8,846 bases of DNA from Bacillota bacterium (GTDB lineage Bacteria > Bacillota > Clostridia > Tissierellales > Peptoniphilaceae), in contig JAEXBH010000102.1 of NCBI GenBank assembly GCA_023394215.1, positions 1 to 8,846 of the forward strand. Reading direction: 5' to 3'. Shown here one piece after another: positions 1 to 5,555 of this stretch (the first letter of the stretch is position 1; every line of letters begins with the position of its first letter). A model generated the notes under the pieces. It ran no database searches. It worked only from the letters and a program-made list of their open reading frames with translations, and was not told the origin of the DNA. The position numbers were made by a program, and so were the translations under genes.

Positions 1-1078
1 GCTTTCCTTCCTTATCCTTAACTGTTGAATTCAAGCATAGGAAGCTCTTTCCGCCCTTAGACATACCGGCTGCCAAAACATAATCCAATTGACCGCCTGT
101 TGAGCTGAATTGCTTAAATCCTATTGATTCCGAACCTACTTGTCCATAAAGGTCCACCATTAAGCAGGAATTGATGGACATAAAATTATCATGGTCACTG
201 GCAAGCTTAGGATCATTTACATAATTTATAGGAACAACCTCACACTTGCCCTCTCCTACAAAGTCATAAACCTCCTTACTGCCGAAACCGAAACCTGCCA
301 TTATCCTCTTATTTACTACGCCCTTCTTAGCTAAATAAACCAAAGAATCTGTCAGCATCTCAGTATGAACCCCTATATCCTTCTTATCTTCCAAACCGTA
401 TGCAACGGCATTGGCTATGCCGCCCAATCCTACCTGTAAAACCGCTCCGTCAGGAATAAGCGGAAGTATGTAGGAAGCTATAGTCTTGTCAACCTCTCTT
501 ACAGGCGGTTGAATCAATTCATATAGTTCATGGTCATCTCTGACAAAGGCGTCAACCTTGTCTACATGTATCCTATGTTTTAAGCCTACAACCTTAGGTT
601 GGTGCTTGTTAACACTCAAAATTATCTTTTCCGCATATTCTGCCACTTCTCCACCCCAAGATGCTCCTTGAGGTCCGAAATATACATAACCCTCTTCATC
701 AACCTCAGAACATTCCTGTATAAGCACATTAACCTTATAGTAATCTCTAAGAGGGATATCACTCCTTGAGAAATTTACTGAATTGAAACTAACATTTCCC
801 AAACTTTCATACTTTCTCTCAACACCTCCGGCAAATATGGAAGAGAAATTAACCCTGCCTATATATTCACTTGAGGTCATACACTTCACAGGTTTAGCAA
901 GCAAAGCTGTTACAATTCTTACATCTTCCAGCTCTTGATACCTGTCACTGATAGCATCCAATAAAGGATACGGAGCACAGGAAAACCATCCACCCCAAAT
1001 CCTATCTCCGGATTTTATCAATTTAGCAGCATCTTCAATAGACATCATTTTAGCATTTAATTTTTCTTTAAAATCCAT
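1..1078 (-). CDS. Acetyl-CoA hydrolase/transferase family CoA-transferase (butyryl-CoA or 4-hydroxybutyrate:acetate type), 3' end missing
   Basis: The protein probably moves CoA between a short-chain acyl-CoA and acetate or a related acid in the cytoplasm, the last energy-saving step of many butyrate-type fermentations. 359 residues are visible. The family is usually about 430-450 residues, so some 80 C-terminal residues lie beyond the left edge. The sequence contains the family block G-V-H-T-E-M with Glu240 in the position of the glutamate that forms the glutamyl-CoA thioester (Glu238 in Clostridium aminobutyricum 4-hydroxybutyrate CoA-transferase). It also has the glycine-rich VGLGGIANAVA stretch (216-226) and the late block GGQLDYVLAAGMSKGGKS (328-345). 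The ATG start follows a TAGGAG site with 8 nt spacing; this site overlaps the stop codon of the crotonase gene upstream, only 11 bp away, so the two genes are co-transcribed and perhaps translationally coupled. The family is clear. The exact acyl substrate cannot be read from the sequence. Confidence 0.9.
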   Translation of the reverse strand, partial: MDFKEKLNAKMMSIEDAAKLIKSGDRIWGGWFSCAPYPLLDAISDRYQELEDVRIVTALLAKPVKCMTSSEYIGRVNFSSIFAGGVERKYESLGNVSFNSVNFSRSDIPLRDYYKVNVLIQECSEVDEEGYVYFGPQGASWGGEVAEYAEKIILSVNKHQPKVVGLKHRIHVDKVDAFVRDDHELYELIQPPVREVDKTIASYILPLIPDGAVLQVGLGGIANAVAYGLEDKKDIGVHTEMLTDSLVYLAKKGVVNKRIMAGFGFGSKEVYDFVGEGKCEVVPINYVNDPKLASDHDNFMSINSCLMVDLYGQVGSESIGFKQFSSTGGQLDYVLAAGMSKGGKSFLCLNSTVKDKEGK

Positions 1079-1089
1079 AATACATACTC

Positions 1090-1875
1090 CTATCTACCTT
1101 TAAATTCTGCAGCTCTCTTTTCCATAAATGAAGAAATGCCTTCTTTGAAGTCATCCGTCTTTGAACATTCTACCTGTCCCTTGGCCTCTACCTTACCGAA
1201 GTCTCTATAATGCTTAAATACCGCTTCGTAAATCAAAGCCTTGCTGTTAGCATAGGATACCAAAGGTCCTCCGGCTAACTTTTTCACCAATTTATGGGTT
1301 TCCTCCTTCAAGTCCTTAAGCTCAACTACCTTATAAAATAGGCCCAAATCAAAACCTTCTTGAGCAAGCAAAGGGCGACCTGTCAATATTAAGTCCATGG
1401 TTTTATGCCAACCTATGTCCTTGGCAAGCAAAAAAGCTCCCCCGGTATCAGGTATCAACCCGATATTTACAAAGGCTTGGATAAATTTAACCTCGCTTGA
1501 AACTAAAACCAAGTCACAAGATAAAGCTAAATTACAACCCGCTCCGGCAACAGCTCCGGAACACGCCGCAACTACTGGTTTAGGTAACTTCCTTATTGTA
1601 TCCGAGATATCAAAAACTCTTTCAACAAGCTTAAAATCGCCTATGTCGTCTTTTTTAACCTTATCATAGAAATAAGCTATGTCTCCGCCTGCACTGAAAC
1701 ACTTTTCACTTCCCGTGATTAATACTACTTTAACTTCATCGCTCTTACACTTTTCAAGGCAATATTCCAATTCATCAGCCATAGATTCATCAATGGCATT
1801 GAAGTTTTTAATATAGTTTAACTGAATATTGGCAACTCCTTCTTCAACCTTGAAAATAATCTTCTTTAGTTCCAT
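1090..1875 (-). CDS. Crotonase-superfamily protein, PaaG/enoyl-CoA-isomerase-like rather than hydratase
   Basis: This 261-residue cytoplasmic enzyme has the normal length and layout of the crotonase fold. Oxyanion-hole segments are FSAGGDI (60-66) and AGAGCNLALSCDLVL (110-124). In mammalian enoyl-CoA hydratase the two catalytic glutamates lie in GGGCELAM and QPEILLG. Here those positions are Asn115 and Phe135, so both acids are absent. Instead there is LIPDTGG with Asp143, the position that carries the catalytic Asp in PaaG-type isomerases and the nucleophilic Asp in 4-chlorobenzoyl-CoA dehalogenase. I infer an isomerase-type reaction on an unsaturated acyl-CoA; hydration is unlikely. The start is supported by AGGAGG, 6 nt before ATG. 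It is the first gene of an operon with the CoA-transferase downstream, which suggests a shared acyl-CoA substrate pool. Family assignment is firm, the reaction is inferred. Confidence 0.88.
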   Translation of the reverse strand: MELKKIIFKVEEGVANIQLNYIKNFNAIDESMADELEYCLEKCKSDEVKVVLITGSEKCFSAGGDIAYFYDKVKKDDIGDFKLVERVFDISDTIRKLPKPVVAACSGAVAGAGCNLALSCDLVLVSSEVKFIQAFVNIGLIPDTGGAFLLAKDIGWHKTMDLILTGRPLLAQEGFDLGLFYKVVELKDLKEETHKLVKKLAGGPLVSYANSKALIYEAVFKHYRDFGKVEAKGQVECSKTDDFKEGISSFMEKRAAEFKGR

Positions 1876-1920
1876 TTCCTACCTCCTTTTCTTAAAATAC
1901 AGACCTACTTTTATAAAGAT

Positions 1921-1941
1921 AGTTAAGTAAAAAACTTAACT
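1921..1941. promoter_or_regulatory. Candidate operator dyad of the crotonase/CoA-transferase operon
   Basis: A perfect inverted repeat with 8-bp arms AGTTAAGT and ACTTAACT is separated by five A/T pairs. It begins about ten bases after the proposed -10 hexamer, where a repressor would block early transcription. A related half-site, ACTTAATT, lies at 2001-2008 on the far side of the promoter. The spacing and location are those of a typical dimeric repressor site. The arms are AT-rich, so chance occurrence cannot be excluded, and the regulator is not in the window. Confidence 0.4.
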
Positions 1942-1951
1942 TCTTATTAAT

Positions 1952-1957
1952 ATTATA
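1952..1957 (-). promoter_or_regulatory. Probable -10 element for the crotonase/CoA-transferase operon
   Basis: On the minus strand this is a perfect TATAAT, about 77 nt before the crotonase start codon. No convincing -35 hexamer lies 16-18 bp upstream (the best is TTTTAA), so the promoter may depend on an activator or be weak. It is the best promoter-like site in the 250 bp between the upstream terminator and the gene. Confidence 0.42.
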
Positions 1958-2111
1958 TACCCATAAAATATAAATTAAAAGATAAAAAAACGTTTTCTTT
2001 ACTTAATTTCAATATTTAAAACCACAAATTCCATAAAATTCCCTTTAAAAATCAATATTCTACGTAGATTTTATAAGATTTCCACAATTGAAGGAAAGAA
2101 TTACCTAAACA

Positions 2112-2131
2112 TTTTGATATCGATATCAAAA
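2112..2131. repeat. Perfect 20-bp palindrome upstream of the acyl-CoA operon
   Basis: The half-site TTTTGATATC is followed directly by its exact reverse complement, with no spacer. It lies about 155 bp upstream of the proposed -10 of the crotonase operon and abuts the T-tract of the SGNH-operon terminator, sharing up to four bases with it. The core is a tandem GATATC. It may be a binding site for a dimeric regulator or only a by-product of the terminator edge; no second copy was seen in the window. Confidence 0.5.
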
Positions 2132-2170
2132 AAAATGCTCCTTTGATGACTAAACACCAAAAAGAGCATT
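2128..2170 (-). terminator. Intrinsic terminator of the DUF1576-SGNH operon
   Basis: Reading the minus strand just after the SGNH stop codon, AATGCTC pairs with GAGCATT. The stem continues inward through G-U wobbles and one bulged base to a small TTTAGT-like loop. The hairpin is followed by a run of T residues (A-tract 2128-2135 on the plus strand). It starts six bases past the stop codon and ends this operon before the crotonase promoter region. Confidence 0.82.
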
Positions 2171-2175
2171 GCCTA

Positions 2176-2805
2176 CTATTTATTAAAATATTCAAAAAGC
2201 TTATTGGCCATAAACTCATGTCCTTTCTCATTCAAATGAATACCGTCGGAACAAATACAATCCCTGCCTATAAAATCCTTTACATCCAGGAAATCACAGT
2301 TGTGACTTTCTGCAATCCCCTTATAAATTTCACCTAATTCCTCCGCCTTTCTTGCAGAAAGCTCGGAAAATTCTATCCATTCAAGGCTTGGATAGATTAT
2401 CGGAGGGGCTATCAACAAAATCTTAACCTCCATACCCTTCCTGGCAAGAGTTTCTCTTGTTTTTAAAAGAAGCTCATCAAGCCCATAGCCTATCTCATAA
2501 GCCCCTACATGATACCTGTCCTTTGTATCATTTGTCCCCAACATTATAATCATATAATCGAGTGGATTGTGACTCACCAGACATGGATAAATATATTCAA
2601 TAGCATTTACTCCCGGCTCTATGTAATCCGAAAATGCTGTAGTCCTCCCATTCATCCCCTCTTCTATAACTGTAAATTTCCCTGTAAGTTTTTTTGATAA
2701 AAGTCCGGTCCATCTGACGGTTGACGGAAATCTTCCGCCTCGTTCTCCATCGTAGCCCCAAGTATTGGAGTCACCGAAACATAGAATCCTCTTTTCCATA
2801 TACAT
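2176..2805 (-). CDS. SGNH/GDSL-family hydrolase (arylesterase-like)
   Basis: A 209-residue esterase or acyltransferase of the SGNH fold. All four signature blocks are present: FGDSNTWG with nucleophile Ser13, EEGMNGRTT with oxyanion Gly50, LGTND with Asn92, and SDGIHLNEKGH with the Asp187/His190 pair. The GDSxTWG and EEGxxxRTT wording resembles the Mycobacterium smegmatis MsAcT arylesterase group. There is no signal peptide or membrane segment, so it should act in the cytoplasm on an unknown ester. It follows the DUF1576 gene by 15 bp counted from the stop codon to ATG, and lies in the same reading frame. The start is not backed by a well-placed ribosome-binding site: the only strong one, AAGGAGG at 2829-2835, lies 23 nt upstream inside the preceding gene. 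Translational coupling is therefore likely. A start two codons later (2799) is also possible. Confidence 0.88.
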   Translation of the reverse strand: MYMEKRILCFGDSNTWGYDGERGGRFPSTVRWTGLLSKKLTGKFTVIEEGMNGRTTAFSDYIEPGVNAIEYIYPCLVSHNPLDYMIIMLGTNDTKDRYHVGAYEIGYGLDELLLKTRETLARKGMEVKILLIAPPIIYPSLEWIEFSELSARKAEELGEIYKGIAESHNCDFLDVKDFIGRDCICSDGIHLNEKGHEFMANKLFEYFNK

Positions 2806-2817
2806 CTTATATAGACT

Positions 2818-4089
2818 CTAAAGCCTATCCTCCTTTTTAAGAAATTTCCTAACCTCCTCAATTATCGGCACCATGGTAAGGGCTACAAAGCCCCCTGCAA
2901 AACCATTGTTATATAAATTTAAGCCCCCGTGCAAAACACCAACACCGGATACAATCGCCACATGCACAAGCCCCGCAAACATACCTGCTATAAATCCGTA
3001 TCGACCTGCTATCGGAGCAAGATTGCTTGCAAATAAAACCGTAACCATCGATCCTACACTATGGGGTTCATAAACATTTATCTCATAAGCTATAATAGCC
3101 CCGATAAGAACCGGAATAACATTTCTCACATGCTTACCGGCGGCTCCGAATCCAAATATGGTAAAAATTCCGCCAAGTATAGGTCCATTTAAAGGTTGCT
3201 TATCGATGATAACAAAACTCGTGTAAAATATTCCCAACAGACCCATATTAATAAGGGTAGCTCCTAAACCGTACTCTTCTATAAAATTACTCGGGGCCCT
3301 TCCAGAACTTTTAACAAGACTTTTAAAATCTCCAAACTTTGACTTATCCAAGTGAATTCCCCATAAAAGGCTTCCTATAAAAAACATATATACAAGTACA
3401 ATTATCCTTATGTTCTGGTCCATATTTACCATGGTTACGCTTTTTACCTCCAAAGCGAAAGATTTTAAAATCCCCTGTATAAAAAGCCCTATTATACCGC
3501 ATGTAAATCCTATATTATATAGGGTATAACCCTGGTGGAAGGAAGAAAAAGTTCTTCCTAAAACAGGTAATATAAATCCTATAAAAATTCCTACTATATA
3601 TGAAAGTATAAAACCTTGAACTATGGGAAGTCCCATTCCGAAACAAAGATAACTTACAACGGGACCCAGGGCGGCTCCAAAAAATTTATACTTTATAAAA
3701 TGATCGGGGGATTCCTTATGAAGCCTGTAATATATTGTAACCCCCCAGGAAATTGGCAAGGAATTAAAAAGATTCTTGCCGAATAAAGAAAAACCGAACA
3801 AAGTAAATATAGATGCTATCATAAGACTGTCAAAAACTATTCCGGCTCCCCACATAAACAAAAGGGCGGCAAGCATAACTATAGATGCATTTAAAAAGGT
3901 TGCCCCTATTCCACCGAGCTCAATATAATCCGTTAAAAGTTGCCCCGGCGAAGTAAGTATTGCCATATAACCCTTATAAACTCTGTCTATAGGCTCAACA
4001 ATAAGTGAAAACAAAAGAATGCTTCCTGCAAAAATAAACAGCAAGCCATATATATGCTTATTTTTTACCTTGCTTTTTTTATCTATCAT
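2818..4089 (-). CDS. DUF1576-like polytopic membrane protein, possible transporter
   Basis: I recognise this 423-residue protein as belonging to the uncharacterised DUF1576 type. About 10-12 hydrophobic segments can be seen, beginning with one at residues 13-31. The tail after 410 is charged and probably cytoplasmic. The protein is an internal duplication. GIGATFLN (60-67) plus IFTLFGFSLFGKNLFNSLP (94-112) recur as GLGATLIN (274-281) plus IFTIFGFGAAGKHVRNVIP (308-326). FHQGYTLYNIGFTCG (184-198) recurs as LHGGLNLYNNGFAGG (386-400). Such two-fold repeats with Gly- and Asn-rich re-entrant-looking segments are common in channels and secondary transporters, so I infer transport of a small solute; the substrate is unknown. 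ATG follows AGGGG with 7 nt spacing, and a good promoter lies 30 bp further up. It is the first gene of an operon with the SGNH hydrolase. Confidence 0.85.
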   Translation of the reverse strand: MIDKKSKVKNKHIYGLLFIFAGSILLFSLIVEPIDRVYKGYMAILTSPGQLLTDYIELGGIGATFLNASIVMLAALLFMWGAGIVFDSLMIASIFTLFGFSLFGKNLFNSLPISWGVTIYYRLHKESPDHFIKYKFFGAALGPVVSYLCFGMGLPIVQGFILSYIVGIFIGFILPVLGRTFSSFHQGYTLYNIGFTCGIIGLFIQGILKSFALEVKSVTMVNMDQNIRIIVLVYMFFIGSLLWGIHLDKSKFGDFKSLVKSSGRAPSNFIEEYGLGATLINMGLLGIFYTSFVIIDKQPLNGPILGGIFTIFGFGAAGKHVRNVIPVLIGAIIAYEINVYEPHSVGSMVTVLFASNLAPIAGRYGFIAGMFAGLVHVAIVSGVGVLHGGLNLYNNGFAGGFVALTMVPIIEEVRKFLKKEDRL

Positions 4090-4118
4090 ATAAACCCCTG
4101 TAAATAATTATTAAATAT

Positions 4119-4147
4119 AATATAACATAAGCAAGTTTAGCTAACAA
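4119..4147 (-). promoter_or_regulatory. Sigma-A-type promoter of the DUF1576-SGNH operon
   Basis: On the minus strand, TTGTTA (4142-4147), a 17-bp spacer, and TATATT (4119-4124) preceded by an extended -10 TGT. The expected start near 4112 gives a leader of about 23 nt before the ATG. Four of six and five of six bases match the consensus hexamers. Confidence 0.65.
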
Positions 4148-4175
4148 GACAATCGTATTCCACAATAGCTATAAA
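4146..4175 (+). promoter_or_regulatory. Possible weak promoter for the potassium-channel gene
   Basis: AAGACA (4146-4151), an 18-bp spacer and TATAAA (4170-4175) lie on the plus strand, back to back with the DUF1576 promoter so that their -35 regions nearly overlap. The match is modest and the region is so AT-rich that similar boxes occur by chance. It would give a leader of roughly 210 nt before the channel gene. Confidence 0.25.
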
Positions 4176-4211
4176 AACATTTAAACTTACAAAACGACTG
4201 CAATTGTAACT

Positions 4212-4397
4212 ATGATTGCCAAGCAAGAAATTTTTAAATCTTTATCTACGAATTTTTTAAGCTTTTATAATATTTATTACTTATTACATAATAAATATAT
4301 TATCTATTTCATTGCCTATTACGTAATTAATTATTATAATAAATTAGATAAAGAGTTAATTAATTTATATAACGACATTAAAGGCAAATTAAAATGA
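4212..4397 (+). CDS. Doubtful 61-aa hydrophobic small ORF overlapping the channel gene
   Basis: I do not recognise this ORF. It encodes a Tyr/Ile/Leu-rich central part (residues 14-42) that could span a membrane, and a charged tail NKLDKELINLYNDIKGKLK (43-61). Its TGA stop overlaps the channel's ATG as ATGA, an arrangement typical of coupled genes. Against it, no ribosome-binding site precedes the ATG, the composition is almost pure A/T, where open frames of this length arise by chance, and an AT-only inverted repeat (4271-4279 with 4289-4297) lies inside it. It may be a coupled leader peptide, a decayed gene, or merely the channel's leader. Confidence 0.25.
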   Translation: MIAKQEIFKSLSTNFLSFYNIYYLLHNKYIIYFIAYYVINYYNKLDKELINLYNDIKGKLK

Positions 4398-5155
4398 AAA
4401 AGAAGCAAATTATATATGATGTAATTTTTTCTATTTTGGCACTTATTGCCATTGTTATTACTATTTTAGATATATTAAACAAAATTGATTTGGACAACAA
4501 CTATACATTATATTCTATAGATCAATTCATTTTATACATTTTTATAATAGATTATTTTGGTAGATTAATATTTTCTAAAAATAAAAAAGAATTTTTTAAA
4601 AATAATATACCCGATTTAATTTCTATCATCCCTTTTCATTCAATATTTAAGATTTTTAGAATCACTAAACTGCTAAGAATTACAAAGTTAACCAGATTGA
4701 CTAAGTTAACTAAATTATTTAGATTTATCGGAATATCCGGAAGATTATATAAATACACAAAAAGATTCTTAAAGAAAAACGGATTAATTTATGTTTTAGG
4801 ATTTAATATAATATTAATTTTTTTAGGTGCTATCGCCATGACTATTTTAGAAAATTATAAATTTGAAGATGCTATATGGTGGGCATTTGTTACAGCTACA
4901 ACAGTTGGGTATGGAGATATTTCCCCTACTTCTTTAACCGGAAGAATATTGGCCGGATTATTAATGATTGTTGGTATAGGTTCTATAGGTATGCTTACAG
5001 GTTCAATCGCTACATTTTTCTTATCAGAAAATAATAATTTAAATAATGATAATCCAATTTCTGAATTAATTAATAAATCTACAGATTTAACAGAATACGA
5101 AAAACAAGAATTAATAAATTATAGTAGCTACCTAATTAATAAAAGAAAAAATTAG
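4394..5155 (+). CDS. Six-TM voltage-gated-like potassium channel
   Basis: A 253-residue membrane channel subunit expected to form a tetrameric K+-selective pore. S1 is about 8-28, S2 43-60, S3 72-84, an S4-like helix 85-113, S5 129-152, pore helix 159-170 and S6 183-211. The selectivity filter TTVGYGD is intact at 169-175. The S4-like part carries nine basic residues at exact three-residue spacing (86, 89, 92, 95, 98, 101, 104, 107, 110), often preceded by Thr, which is more than most Kv S4 segments. There is no RCK domain; the 42-residue tail is short and polar with a possible helix at 231-253. AAAGG nine bases before ATG is an adequate ribosome-binding site. The gene is markedly more AT-rich than its neighbours (Leu mostly TTA, Ile mostly ATT/ATA), suggesting acquisition from elsewhere. 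It converges on the rpsR operon and may share its hairpin terminator. Confidence 0.9.
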   Translation: MKKKQIIYDVIFSILALIAIVITILDILNKIDLDNNYTLYSIDQFILYIFIIDYFGRLIFSKNKKEFFKNNIPDLISIIPFHSIFKIFRITKLLRITKLTRLTKLTKLFRFIGISGRLYKYTKRFLKKNGLIYVLGFNIILIFLGAIAMTILENYKFEDAIWWAFVTATTVGYGDISPTSLTGRILAGLLMIVGIGSIGMLTGSIATFFLSENNNLNNDNPISELINKSTDLTEYEKQELINYSSYLINKRKN

Positions 5156-5240
5156 AAGAGAGATATAAAAAAGAAAATATTAAAAAGATTATTATATAAA
5201 TTGTAAGCTACTTGCATGTTATTTGTATGCTACCTACAAA

Positions 5241-5266
5241 AAATCACAGCAAATCACAGAAAATCA
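5241..5266. repeat. Short tandem direct repeat AAATCACAG(C/A)
   Basis: Two adjacent 10-bp units, AAATCACAGC and AAATCACAGA, are followed by a partial third, AAATCA. They lie between the channel gene and the terminator hairpin. A looser pair, GCTACTTGC and GCTACCTAC, lies just before them. No function is evident; they may be replication slippage in a non-coding spacer. Confidence 0.45.
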
Positions 5267-5270
5267 TATA

Positions 5271-5306
5271 AAAAAACCGTTGAAATATAGTCATTTCAAC
5301 GGTTTT
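5271..5306 (-). terminator. Strong intrinsic terminator of rpsF-ssb-rpsR, possibly bidirectional
   Basis: A perfect 14-bp stem pairs AAAACCGTTGAAAT (5273-5286) with ATTTCAACGGTTTT (5293-5306) around a six-base loop. On the minus strand the stem runs into six T residues, five bases after the rpsR stop codon. On the plus strand it ends in TTTT then AAAT, so it could also stop channel transcripts less efficiently. Confidence 0.88.
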
Positions 5307-5311
5307 AAATG

Positions 5312-5539
5312 CTAATTAACTTGATATGGTAATATAGCGATTTGTCTTGCTCTCTTTATGTTAAGAGTAACTTCCCTTTGGTGAGCAGCACAAGTGCCGG
5401 TCATTCTTCTTGGAAGTATTTTTCCTCTTTCGCTTATAAAAGGCTTCATTGAAGCTGCATCTTTATAATCGATCTTTTTGTTTTTATCTTTACAAAAAGC
5501 ACATACTTTTTTTCTTGGTCTAAACCTTCTATTTTGCAT
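5312..5539 (-). CDS. rpsR: 30S ribosomal protein S18 (zinc-binding type)
   Basis: This 75-residue protein binds 16S rRNA in the platform of the small subunit as a heterodimer with S6. The family core is evident: [20 protein letters not shown] (23-42) followed by PRRMTGTC and the C-terminal [12 protein letters not shown]. It is the zinc-ribbon 'C+' form, with likely ligands Cys13 and Cys16 (CAFC) and Cys50 and His53 (TCAAH); many other S18 proteins, including that of E. coli, lack these residues. AGGAGG precedes the ATG by 5 nt. It is the last gene of the S6 operon, 16 bp after ssb, and is followed at once by a terminator. Confidence 0.98.
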   Translation of the reverse strand: MQNRRFRPRKKVCAFCKDKNKKIDYKDAASMKPFISERGKILPRRMTGTCAAHQREVTLNIKRARQIAILPYQVN

Positions 5540-5555
5540 GTTTTCCTCCTAATTT

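Noticed and set aside
1397..1669. 90-codon plus-strand open frame opposite the crotonase gene
   Set aside because: It is antisense to a well-supported gene, has no ribosome-binding site, and its low-complexity translation resembles nothing known.
1984..1999. cre-like catabolite-repression site around AAAACGTTTT upstream of the crotonase gene
   Set aside because: Only the central palindrome fits; the outer TG and CA bases of the cre consensus are missing.
2059..2068. 10-bp palindrome TCTACGTAGA in the crotonase upstream region
   Set aside because: It is short, its flanks do not extend the symmetry, and no second copy was seen.
2664..2861. 65-codon minus-strand frame spanning the DUF1576-SGNH junction
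   Set aside because: It is out of frame with two solid genes and overlaps both. The AAGGAGG at 2829-2835 falls inside it rather than before its start.
4271..4297. AT-only inverted repeat TATTTATTA / TAATAAATA
   Set aside because: With only A/T pairs and a nine-base loop it is weak and expected by chance in this AT-rich stretch; no regulatory role is supported.
5205..5266. Possible CRISPR or iteron array in the short repeats after the channel gene
   Set aside because: Units are only 10 bp with no spacers and fewer than three full copies, and no cas or replication gene is near.
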